NCBI GenBank assembly: GCA_035697545.1
Contig: DASSCT010000116.1
Span: forward strand, 1 to 16,619
Source: JACDAN01 sp035697545
Lineage (GTDB): Bacteria > Actinomycetota > Thermoleophilia > Gaiellales > Gaiellaceae
Length of the DNA: 16,619 nt
Direction: 5' to 3'
Shown: positions 4,912-10,888 of the stretch, piece by piece
Position numbering within the stretch: position 1 is the first letter of the stretch
Layout of the letters: the number at the start of each line of letters is the position of its first letter
The notes under the pieces: generated by a model
The model's input: the letters and a program-made list of their open reading frames with translations, nothing else
Databases searched by the model: none
Told to the model about the DNA's origin: nothing
Translations under genes and position numbers: made by a program

Positions 4912-6468
4912 ATGACACGACTGACGGTTCTCTTGCTCTGCACGCTCGCCGCTCTCTGCGCGGGGGCGCCGGCCACCGCCGACCTGACGGTCGGCGCGGC
5001 CGACGACGGCGGACGGCTCGCAACCGACGGCGGAGCGTGGTTCGTCGACCAGATGCGCGAGGTTGGCCTGCAGGAGAACCGCGTCACGATCGGCTGGGAC
5101 CCGGAGCAGCCGACGACGATCCGGGAACGCGAAGGGCTCGACCGCTACGTCCCGCGCGCGACGGCGGCAGGGATCAAGGTCGTGTTCCTCATCTCCCCGA
5201 CGCGGGCTCGAGCACTGGCCGGCTCGCGCACCGCTGCGAACCAGTTCGTGAACTTCGTCGTGCAGATCGCGCGCACGTATCCGCAGGTCACCGACATCGC
5301 CGTCGGAAACGAGCCGAACCAGCCGCGCTTCTGGCAGCCCCAGTTCTCCTTCACCGGCAAGAGCCTGGCCTGCGGCTCCTATGAACGGGTGCTCGCGCAG
5401 GCCTACGACGCGCTGAAGGGGGTCAACCGCGATATCACCGTCCTCGGGGTCTCGCTCTCGCCCCGGGGGAACGACAACGCCCTGGCGGCGGTCAACGCGT
5501 CGACGTCTCCGGTGCGCTGCATCCGTGACCTCGGGCTCGCCTATCGCGCCAGCGGCCGGACGCGCCCGATCATGGATCAGCTCGCCTTCCATCCGCACCC
5601 GAACTCGTACCGCGACAGCTATCTCGTCGGGTACCGCTGGCCGAACGCCGGGACGTCCAACCTCGGCCGCATCAAGCAGGCGTTCTGGGACGCGTTCCAC
5701 GGCACCGGGCAGCCGATCTTCGCCGAGCGCGGGCGGCCGGTGTCCAAGGCGGGCCTCCCGCCGCTGACGGTTCGGCTCAACGAGGTCGGCTGGCAGGTCG
5801 CGATCCCGCCCGCGTCCCAGGGTGCCTACTACGGCGTCGAATCCGTGCCACGCCTCGCCGACGAGCGGTTCCAGGCGGACACCTACGCCGCGCTGGTCCC
5901 GTACTACGCCTGCGATGCATCGGTGCACTCGATGCTCTACTACGGCCTCGTCGACGAGCCCGACCTCGACCGGTGGCAGGCGGGCCTGATTCGAGCCGAT
6001 CGCACGCGGCGCCCGTCGTTCACGACCGTGCGTTCGGCGCTTTCCCGCAGGCTCACGCAATGCAAGGGCCGTCCGAAGACCTGGAGACACGCGACGAAGG
6101 TCGTCGGGGCAACGGCTCGCTTCGGCGAGCGGCGGCGCTCCGGGACGGACAAAAACTGGTCGTTCTCCGCGTCGGCCGAGGAGTCCAGCCTGGTCACCGG
6201 AGCCATGTACCGGCTGCCGGGGCGGCGGATGTCGGCTGCGCTGCGCAAACGCCTGCTCGCCGCGGTGGGCCGGCGGCGCACGCCCAAGCCGGTGTTCTCG
6301 CTCCGTGCGAAGGCGCGCGCGCACCTCGGCACCTTCATCCGCTTCCCGCGGAGGCGTGTCGCTGCGGGCTCCTACGTCTTCGCGATCAGGCTGCGTGCGG
6401 AGATGAACCCCGCACGTCAGGCCACGCTCATCAGCAAGCCCTTCCCCGTCGGCGCCCGGAAGAAATAG
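4912..6468 (+). CDS. Secreted TIM-barrel glycoside hydrolase-like protein
   Basis: A 518-residue product with a clear signal peptide (LTVLLLCTLAALCAG, cleavage probably after APATA, residue 23). Residues about 25-390 resemble a clan GH-A (beta/alpha)8 glycosidase. IAVGNEPNQPRFW holds the N-E-P motif at strand 4 (Glu134, likely acid/base). RLNEVGW holds a second Glu (Glu291) where the nucleophile of strand 7 is expected. QLAFHPHP lies between them. Two cysteine pairs (154/203 and later ones) would suit an exported protein. Residues about 400-518 are a basic, beta-rich C-terminal domain ending in KPFPVGARKK; I do not recognise it, but it could bind the wall or a polysaccharide. ATG 4912 has GAGGGGG (4898-4904) at good spacing. 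It sits between the DgcN-like gene and two aminopeptidases, 10 bases before the next gene. I cannot assign a GH family or substrate. Confidence 0.75.
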   Translation: MTRLTVLLLCTLAALCAGAPATADLTVGAADDGGRLATDGGAWFVDQMREVGLQENRVTIGWDPEQPTTIREREGLDRYVPRATAAGIKVVFLISPTRARALAGSRTAANQFVNFVVQIARTYPQVTDIAVGNEPNQPRFWQPQFSFTGKSLACGSYERVLAQAYDALKGVNRDITVLGVSLSPRGNDNALAAVNASTSPVRCIRDLGLAYRASGRTRPIMDQLAFHPHPNSYRDSYLVGYRWPNAGTSNLGRIKQAFWDAFHGTGQPIFAERGRPVSKAGLPPLTVRLNEVGWQVAIPPASQGAYYGVESVPRLADERFQADTYAALVPYYACDASVHSMLYYGLVDEPDLDRWQAGLIRADRTRRPSFTTVRSALSRRLTQCKGRPKTWRHATKVVGATARFGERRRSGTDKNWSFSASAEESSLVTGAMYRLPGRRMSAALRKRLLAAVGRRRTPKPVFSLRAKARAHLGTFIRFPRRRVAAGSYVFAIRLRAEMNPARQATLISKPFPVGARKK

Positions 6469-6478
6469 GGCGCGGCCG

Positions 6479-7606
6479 GTGCGCGACCCGAGAGTCGAGA
6501 AGCTCGCCGATCTGATCACCGGTTACGCGCTCGGTCTCGGCGAAGGCCATGCGTTCAGAATCGATGGCGAGGAGTCGGCGATCCCACTCATCGCCTCGAT
6601 GTACCGCTTCGCGCTCAGCCGCGGCGCCTTGCCGTACACCCACGTTCGTCCGGCCGGCGTGGAGGAGATCCTCCTCGCCGAGGGGAACAACGAGCAGCTC
6701 GCCTACATCCCGGAAAGCGAGCGGCAGCAGAGCGAGCAGCTCGACGCCTGGGCCACGATCTGGTCGGAGTCGAACACGAGGGCGATGACTCGGGCCGATC
6801 CCGAGCGCCGCAAGCGCCAGCTCGCCGCCCACTATCGGATGGTCAACCGCCGCTGGGGGCGGATCAGCGCCGGCGAGCTCACCTGGTGCGGCACGTTGTT
6901 CCCGACCGAGGCGCACGCGCAGGACGCCGAGATGTCCCTGGCCGAGTACGAGGACTTCGTCTACGGGGCCTGCCACGTGCGGCCCGACGACGATCCGATC
7001 GCTCACTGGGAGTCGACCTCGGCCGAGTTGGCGGCCCGGGCCCGCCAGCTCGAAACCGTGCGAGAGCTTCGCATCGTCGGCCCTGGCACCGACCTTCGCG
7101 TCGTCGTGGAGGGACGTCCATGGCTTCCCTCGGACGGCCGCCACAACATGCCCGACGGCGAGGTCTTCACGAGCCCCGTCGAGACAGGGACCGAGGGGGA
7201 CATCTATTTCGCCTTTCCGTCGATCTTCCAGGGCCGGGAGGTCGAGGACGTGCGGCTCCGCTTCAGCGAGGGCCGGGTCGTGCATGCCGAGGCCAGCTCC
7301 GGCGAGGATTACCTGCGCGCCCTGATCGCAACCGACGAGGGATCGTCCGTGCTGGGCGAGGTCGCGTTCGGCCTCAACTACGAGATCGACCGCTTCACGC
7401 GGAACATCCTCTTCGACGAGAAGATCGGCGGGACGATGCATGTCGCGTTGGGAGGCGGCTTCTCCGAGGCCGGAACGCAGAACATCTCCGATCTCCATTG
7501 GGATCTGATCTGCGACCTCCGCGAGAACGGCGAGGTGTACGCCGACGGCGCGCTGGTCTGGAAGGCGGGCGCCTTCGTGGCGGAGGCCGCGGTCGAACAT
7601 GTCTGA
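6479..7606 (+). CDS. M29-family metalloaminopeptidase, copy 1
   Basis: A 375-residue cytoplasmic peptidase of family M29 (AmpS/AmpT/PepS type), which removes N-terminal residues from peptides using a two-metal site. The visible ligands are Glu228 in NMPDGEVFTSP, Glu294 in LGEVAFGLN, His321 in GGTMHVALG, and His340/Asp342 in HWDLICD. The 66-residue gap between the two Glu matches the family. The catalytic tyrosine usually found seven residues after the first His (H-x-A-L-G-x-x-Y) is Phe328 here. FPTEAHAQDAEMSL and the N-terminal helix pairs are family-typical. The start is GTG 6479, with a weak AGGG upstream and 10 bases after the glycosidase stop. The gene overlaps the next paralog by 8 bases, so the two are translated together. 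The family is certain; specificity is unknown, and the Tyr-to-Phe change leaves activity uncertain. Confidence 0.92.
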   Translation: MRDPRVEKLADLITGYALGLGEGHAFRIDGEESAIPLIASMYRFALSRGALPYTHVRPAGVEEILLAEGNNEQLAYIPESERQQSEQLDAWATIWSESNTRAMTRADPERRKRQLAAHYRMVNRRWGRISAGELTWCGTLFPTEAHAQDAEMSLAEYEDFVYGACHVRPDDDPIAHWESTSAELAARARQLETVRELRIVGPGTDLRVVVEGRPWLPSDGRHNMPDGEVFTSPVETGTEGDIYFAFPSIFQGREVEDVRLRFSEGRVVHAEASSGEDYLRALIATDEGSSVLGEVAFGLNYEIDRFTRNILFDEKIGGTMHVALGGGFSEAGTQNISDLHWDLICDLRENGEVYADGALVWKAGAFVAEAAVEHV

Positions 7607-8711
7607 CCCGCGTCTCGGGCGGCTCGCGGACGTCGTGGTCGGATACTCGACCGGAGTGCAGCCGGGCGACGTCGTCCGGATCGACGGCAACCGTCCCAGC
7701 ACGCCACTGATCCGGGAGATCTATCGCGCCGCCGTGCGCGCGGGCGGGCATCCGAGCGCCGAGCTCCTGATTGATGAGACCGCCGAGGATCTGCTTCGCG
7801 AGGGCAGCGATGCTCAGCTCGACTGGGTGCCGTTCGACGTCCCCTGGAATGCCGAGCACGGAGACGTCTGGATCACGATCGATGCGCCCCAGAACACGAA
7901 GTACCTAAGTGGCATCGACCCGGCCAGGATGGCCAGGCGCGTGAAGGGCCGTGAGGCGTATCAGGCGCAAATCCTCGAGCGGTTCGCCCGTGGCGAGTTC
8001 CGATGGGTGCTGTGTGGCTTTCCGACCGAGGCGTCCGCGCAGGACGCCGGGATGTCACTGTCCCAGTTCGAGGAGCTCGTGTACCGGGCAGCGTTCCTCG
8101 ACGCAGAGGATCCTGTCGGGGCGTGGCAGGAGTTCGGGAACCGGCTCGAACGGATCGGCTCGTTGCTCGATTCGGCGAGTGAGTTACGCGTGGTTGGCGA
8201 GGACACGGATCTCACGCTCGGAGTCGAGGGCCGCTCGTGGATCCGCTCGAACGGCATCGCGAATCTTCCCGACGGAGAGGTCTTCACCGGGCCGGTCGAG
8301 ACAAGTGTCGAGGGCACGATTCGCTTCTCGTTTCCCGCAATGGTTCGGGGTCGCAGCGCGGACGGCGTCGTCCTGCGCTTCGAGGCCGGCGAGGTCGTGG
8401 AGGCGACGGCGCGGCGCGGGGAGGAGTTCCTGCGCCACATGATCGGAATCGACGACGGTGCACGCCGGGTCGGAGAGTTCGCCTTCGGCCTGAACGACGA
8501 GGTTCAGGATTACACCGGCAGCCTGCTGCTGGACGAGAAGATGGGCGGAACGATTCATCTCGCTCTCGGCAGATCGATTCCACAAACCGGCGGCGAGAAC
8601 GCTTCGGCGCTGCACTGGGACATGGTTTGCGACCTGCGACGTGGCGGCGAGGTCTATGCGGACGGCGAGCTCATCTACCGGGACGGCGCGTTTCTGAACG
8701 GCGCCGGCTGA
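7599..8711 (+). CDS. M29-family metalloaminopeptidase, copy 2
   Basis: A 370-residue paralog of the preceding gene, alignable along its whole length (both begin DPR..LAD.. and both end in VYADG-containing strands). Metal ligands are Glu227 in NLPDGEVFTGP, Glu293 in VGEFAFGLN, His320 in GGTIHLALG and His339/Asp341 in HWDMVCD. The position of the usual tyrosine seven residues after the His is Ile327, so this copy also lacks it, with a different replacement from copy 1. The N-terminal half differs more (PFDVPWNAEHGDVWITIDA against the first copy's version), which suggests a different substrate or a heteromeric enzyme, since M29 peptidases work as dimers. ATG 7599 overlaps the previous stop by 8 bases. 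It is followed without a gap by the metallophosphoesterase. The family assignment is firm. Confidence 0.92.
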   Translation: MSDPRLGRLADVVVGYSTGVQPGDVVRIDGNRPSTPLIREIYRAAVRAGGHPSAELLIDETAEDLLREGSDAQLDWVPFDVPWNAEHGDVWITIDAPQNTKYLSGIDPARMARRVKGREAYQAQILERFARGEFRWVLCGFPTEASAQDAGMSLSQFEELVYRAAFLDAEDPVGAWQEFGNRLERIGSLLDSASELRVVGEDTDLTLGVEGRSWIRSNGIANLPDGEVFTGPVETSVEGTIRFSFPAMVRGRSADGVVLRFEAGEVVEATARRGEEFLRHMIGIDDGARRVGEFAFGLNDEVQDYTGSLLLDEKMGGTIHLALGRSIPQTGGENASALHWDMVCDLRRGGEVYADGELIYRDGAFLNGAG

Positions 8712-9199
8712 CGGTCGTCGCCGTCATCGCCGACACGCACATGCCGCGCGGGTCGCGGCGGCTGCCTCGTGAGTGCCTGCGGCGGCTGGAGACCGCTGAG
8801 CTGATCCTGCACGCCGGCGACTTCACCGGGGCGGCGGTGCTCGAGGAGCTCGGGCGGCTGGCGCCGGTCGAGGGAGTGGCCGGGAACATGGACGAGCCGG
8901 CGCTCCTGGAGCTCCTGCCGGAACGGCAGGTCGTCGGCATTGCGGGGGCTCGAATCGGGATGTTGCACGTGCCCGGCCCGGCCGCGGGGCGGGCGGCCCG
9001 GCTCGCGGCCGCGTTTCCCGGGTGCGACGCAGTCGTGTACGGCCACACGCATCTTCCGGACGTTTCTCGGGTCGGCGAGGTCTGGGTGCTCAATCCCGGC
9101 AGCCCCACAGAGCGGCGCGGGGCGCCTGCTCACTCGATGCTGATGTTGAAAGTGGAGTCGGGGGAGATCCGCCCCGAACTCGTCACACTTTCCGGTTGA
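8708..9199 (+). CDS. YfcE/MJ0936-type metallophosphoesterase with apparent CTG start
   Basis: A 163-residue single-domain calcineurin-like phosphodiesterase. Metal-binding motifs are in order: ADTH (Asp9, His11), HAGDFTG (Asp38), GNMDE (Asn60), LHVPG (His87) and YGHTH (His113, His115). The end is typical: VLNPGSPTERRG. Such enzymes split phosphodiesters or phosphomonoesters; the natural substrate is unknown. No ATG, GTG or TTG lies near the domain start. ATG 8741 would remove Asp9 and His11, and the upstream frame inside the M29 gene has none close by. The only sensible start is CTG 8708-8710, which overlaps the previous TGA (CTGA) as ATGA and GTGA starts do; homologs begin with M-T-V-V-A at this point. 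The frame is certain, the start less so. Its stop codon overlaps the -35 box of the next promoter. Confidence 0.88.
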   Translation: MTVVAVIADTHMPRGSRRLPRECLRRLETAELILHAGDFTGAAVLEELGRLAPVEGVAGNMDEPALLELLPERQVVGIAGARIGMLHVPGPAAGRAARLAAAFPGCDAVVYGHTHLPDVSRVGEVWVLNPGSPTERRGAPAHSMLMLKVESGEIRPELVTLSG

Positions 9200-9225
9200 C
9201 ACGGCGAACGAGTGTTCGGTAGCAT
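9196..9225 (+). promoter_or_regulatory. LexA-controlled promoter of the LysM gene
   Basis: TTGACA (9196-9201) is a perfect -35 box and TAGCAT (9220-9225) a 4/6 -10 box, 18 bases apart. The first LexA box fills the spacer and the second begins just after the -10, so bound repressor would block RNA polymerase completely. Transcription should start near 9232-9235, at or beside ATG 9235, giving a leaderless message. The -35 overlaps the stop codon of the metallophosphoesterase gene. Confidence 0.8.
9205..9218 (+). promoter_or_regulatory. LexA (SOS) box 1
   Basis: CGAACGAGTGTTCG has perfect CGAAC/GTTCG half-sites four bases apart, the SOS box form known from Bacillus and actinobacteria. It lies between the -35 and -10 boxes. 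Confidence 0.85.
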
Positions 9226-9227
9226 GG

Positions 9228-9241
9228 CGAACATATGTTCG
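9228..9241 (+). promoter_or_regulatory. LexA (SOS) box 2, overlapping the start codon
   Basis: CGAACATATGTTCG is a perfect 14-base palindrome and an ideal LexA box. It contains ATG 9235-9237 of the LysM gene. Its centre is 23 bases from that of box 1, about two helical turns, so two LexA dimers could bind on the same face. Confidence 0.88.
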
Positions 9242-9477
9242 CTCGGGTTCTTCTTGTCGCCTTCCTCGTCACCGTGTTGGCTTGGAGCGTCCTCGCACGG
9301 GTCTCTGAGGGCGCGGACAGCCACGAGTCGTACCGCGTGCGGGCCGGCGACACGCTCTGGTCCATCGCCGTTCGGCATTACGGCGGGGATCCCCGGCAGG
9401 GGGTGTGGCGGCTCGAGCGCGAGAACGGGCTGAGCGGCGCGGCGTTGAGGCCGGGACAGGTGCTGGTTCTTCCCTGA
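9235..9477 (+). CDS. SOS-induced membrane-anchored LysM protein (YneA/ChiZ-like division inhibitor candidate)
   Basis: An 80-residue product with an N-terminal membrane helix (residues 3-21, ARVLLVAFLVTVLAWSVLA), a short linker, and one LysM domain from residue 33 to the end (YRVRAGDTLWSIAVRHYGG, then VWRLERENGL and LRPGQVLVLP). LysM binds peptidoglycan, so the protein should sit on the outer face of the membrane. This plan, together with two LexA boxes in its promoter, matches YneA of Bacillus and ChiZ of mycobacteria, which are induced by DNA damage and delay division. Those genes usually lie beside lexA, and lexA is not seen here. ATG 9235 is the only possible start (in-frame stop TAG at 9220) and has no ribosome site, so the message is probably leaderless. 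Domain calls are firm; the division role is inferred from architecture and regulation. Confidence 0.88.
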   Translation: MFARVLLVAFLVTVLAWSVLARVSEGADSHESYRVRAGDTLWSIAVRHYGGDPRQGVWRLERENGLSGAALRPGQVLVLP

Positions 9478-9511
9478 GAGGAGGCGGTCGGGTAGCGAAA
9501 AACCACGAAAC

Positions 9512-9517
9512 TAGAAT
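9512..9517 (+). promoter_or_regulatory. -10 element for a probable leaderless rnz message
   Basis: TAGAAT (5/6 match to TATAAT) ends 6 bases before GTG 9524, and no Shine-Dalgarno lies near that GTG. The purine-rich GAGAGGAGG at 9476-9484 is 39 bases away and cannot serve. No good -35 is seen. Confidence 0.5.
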
Positions 9518-9523
9518 CGCCGC

Positions 9524-10540
9524 GTGGATCTCGACCTCGTGTTCCTCGGCACCTCCGGCTCGATGCCGACCGCGCAGCGGGCGCCGACTGCCATGCTGCT
9601 CCGCCGGGGCGGAGAGCGGCTGCTCTTCGATTGTGCGGAAGGGACGCAGCGGCAGCTGCTCCGCTCGAACGTCGGGCTGATCGAGCTCCGCGAGGTCTTT
9701 CTGACCCACTACCACGCCGATCACTACCTGGGCCTGCCCGGGATGCTGAAGACGTTCGCCCTCCGCGGGCGGGAGATGCCGATCACGATCTACGGCCCGC
9801 CTGGATTGACCGAGCTGTTCGGGGCGCTGCGGCGGATCTTCGGAAAACTCACATACCCCTACGAGTTGGTGGAGCTCCGGCCAGGAGAGGTGCTCGATCG
9901 CCGCGGGTACCGGCTCGAGACGTTTCCGGTCAATCACGGGGTGTCCGCGATGGGCTACGCGCTCGTCGAGGAGCCGCGACCTGGGCGCTTCGACGCCGAG
10001 GCGGCCGGTGCGCTGGGCATCCCGGAAGGCCCAGAGCGAGGTGCGCTCCAGCGCGGAGAAACCGTGACGCTGCCAGACGGTCGTGTGATTACGCCGGACA
10101 ACGTGCTCGGAGAGGTCCGGCCCGGGAGGAAAGTTGCGATCTCGGCGGATACGGCGTATTCCCAGCGCGTGATCGAGGCCGCGCGTGGGGCAGATGTGCT
10201 CGTCCACGAGGCCACCTTCGCCAAGGAGGAGCGGGACCGAGCACACGAGACGCTCCACTCGACCGCGGCCGAGGCAGCCGAGGTCGCGGGCGCGGCGGAG
10301 GTCGGACTACTCGCCCTGACCCACCTCTCGAACCGCTACTTCGGCGGCGAGATCGAACGAGAGGCGCAGGCGATCTTCCCCGACACGGTCGTGCCGCGGG
10401 ATCTGGATATCATCGTCGTCCCCTTCCGGGAACGGGGCTCGCCGGAGCTTGTGAAAGGTGGCGCCACCCACCGGCACGGCCCGCCGCCGCCCGAGAAGGG
10501 GGAGGCTGTGGCCGCAACGATCGAGGAGGGCTCGCGATGA
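9524..10540 (+). CDS. rnz: Ribonuclease Z
   Basis: A 338-residue metallo-beta-lactamase-fold endonuclease that trims tRNA 3' trailers in the cytoplasm. Sequence signs are the start VDLDLVFLGTSGSMPTAQR, DCAEGTQRQL, the zinc motif THYHADHYLGLPG (His62, His64, Asp66, His67), FPVNHGVSAMGYAL with the next His, SADTAYS with the bridging Asp, VHEATFAKE, and LTHLSNRY with the last His. Length is normal apart from a Pro/Gly-rich tail of about 35 residues (GGATHRHGPPPPEKG) that is probably disordered. Start GTG 9524 gives the usual N-terminus and follows a -10 element by 6 bases. It overlaps the next gene by ATGA. The assignment is firm. Confidence 0.95.
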   Translation: MDLDLVFLGTSGSMPTAQRAPTAMLLRRGGERLLFDCAEGTQRQLLRSNVGLIELREVFLTHYHADHYLGLPGMLKTFALRGREMPITIYGPPGLTELFGALRRIFGKLTYPYELVELRPGEVLDRRGYRLETFPVNHGVSAMGYALVEEPRPGRFDAEAAGALGIPEGPERGALQRGETVTLPDGRVITPDNVLGEVRPGRKVAISADTAYSQRVIEAARGADVLVHEATFAKEERDRAHETLHSTAAEAAEVAGAAEVGLLALTHLSNRYFGGEIEREAQAIFPDTVVPRDLDIIVVPFRERGSPELVKGGATHRHGPPPPEKGEAVAATIEEGSR

Positions 10541-10770
10541 CTCGGATGGTTCAGGTCGCCGTGGCCGGCGACGTCACCGAAGCCGAGGAGCTGGAGGCAA
10601 TCCTCCAGGCTGCCGGGATCGACACGCAGCTCGAGCCCGCCGTCGAGCACCATCCGACGGCGACGGAGGACGCGCCGCAGAAGGTGCTCGTCCCGGAGAC
10701 GTCGCTCGAGGACGCGATCGACGCGATCGAATCGCTGAGCGAGCCCGACGAGCTCGTCTCCGACGCCTAA
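10537..10770 (+). CDS. DUF2007-type small protein (putative signal-transducing domain)
   Basis: A 77-residue product. It begins with MVQVAVAGDVTEAEELEAIL and continues through QAAGIDTQLEP, ending in QKVLVPETSLEDAIDAIE and an acidic tail. The beta-alpha-beta pattern, with a G-I-x-x-x-L-E segment and then a V-L-V-P strand followed by a helix, fits the DUF2007/GlnB-like family of small proteins of unknown role. ATG 10537 overlaps the rnz stop (ATGA) and has GAGGAGGG (10523-10530) at good spacing, so it is co-translated with rnz. A GC-rich hairpin just after the stop probably ends this unit. The frame is certain and the family probable. Confidence 0.75.
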   Translation: MTRMVQVAVAGDVTEAEELEAILQAAGIDTQLEPAVEHHPTATEDAPQKVLVPETSLEDAIDAIESLSEPDELVSDA

Positions 10771-10773
10771 CGC

Positions 10774-10792
10774 GCGGCGCTCGCAGCGCCGC
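10774..10792 (+). terminator. Hairpin after the rnz unit
   Basis: GCGGCGCT (10774-10781), triloop CGC, AGCGCCGC (10785-10792): a perfect 8-bp GC-rich stem starting 3 bases after the TAA of the small gene. There is no T-run. It probably ends or attenuates the rnz transcript. Confidence 0.5.
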
Positions 10793-10833
10793 CGGTAAGC
10801 ACAGTCCGGCGACATCCGCCGGTCGCGGTAAGC
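10793..10833 (+). repeat. 8-bp direct repeats flanking a small hairpin in the pyr leader
   Basis: CGGTAAGC occurs at 10793-10800 and 10826-10833. Between them CCGGCG (10806-10811) and CGCCGG (10817-10822) form a 6-bp hairpin with a 5-base loop. The second repeat contains TAAGCT (10829-10834), which fits a TANNNT -10 element and may be the pyr promoter. No -35 is clear. Confidence 0.35.
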
Positions 10834-10850
10834 TCCCCCTCGCTCCACGT

Positions 10851-10883
10851 CCTTTAACTCGGTCCCGTGAGGCCGGAAAGGAG
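10851..10883 (+). promoter_or_regulatory. PyrR-binding RNA hairpin that covers the pyrR ribosome site
   Basis: The RNA can fold with a lower stem CCUUU (10851-10855)/AAAGG (10877-10881), an internal loop AACU, an upper stem CGGUC (10860-10864)/GGCCG (10871-10875) and loop CCGUGA. The top GGUCCCGUGAGGCC fits the PyrR-binding loop of Bacillus, A-R-U-C-C-A-G-A-G-A-G-G-Y-U, at most positions, including UCC, GAGG and the pyrimidine. The lower 3' strand is the Shine-Dalgarno AAAGGAG (10877-10883), 5 bases before TTG 10889. PyrR with UMP or UTP should hold the hairpin closed and block translation of pyrR and the coupled genes. No terminator with a T-run follows, so transcription attenuation is less likely. 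Confidence 0.75.
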
Positions 10884-10888
10884 AGCGG

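Noticed and set aside
3867..5087. 406-codon minus-strand frame opposite the DgcN-like gene
   Set aside because: Composition is shadow-like, and the plus strand holds the DUF1611 motifs on both sides of the TAG.
4822..6519. 565-codon minus-strand frame opposite the glycosidase gene
   Set aside because: The plus strand has a signal peptide, catalytic motifs and a ribosome site; the minus frame has none and is a codon-position mirror.
6431..7702. 423-codon minus-strand frame opposite M29 copy 1
   Set aside because: It is an antisense shadow; the plus strand carries all M29 metal ligands.
9212..9433. Alternative plus-strand frame over the LysM gene (start codon at 9212 or ATG 9224)
   Set aside because: It gives no domain, while the overlapping frame from 9235 gives a clean membrane helix and LysM domain.
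10774..10822. A classical rho-independent attenuator in the pyr leader
   Set aside because: The hairpins have no following T-run, and the PyrR-type loop is placed on the ribosome site instead, so translational control fits better.
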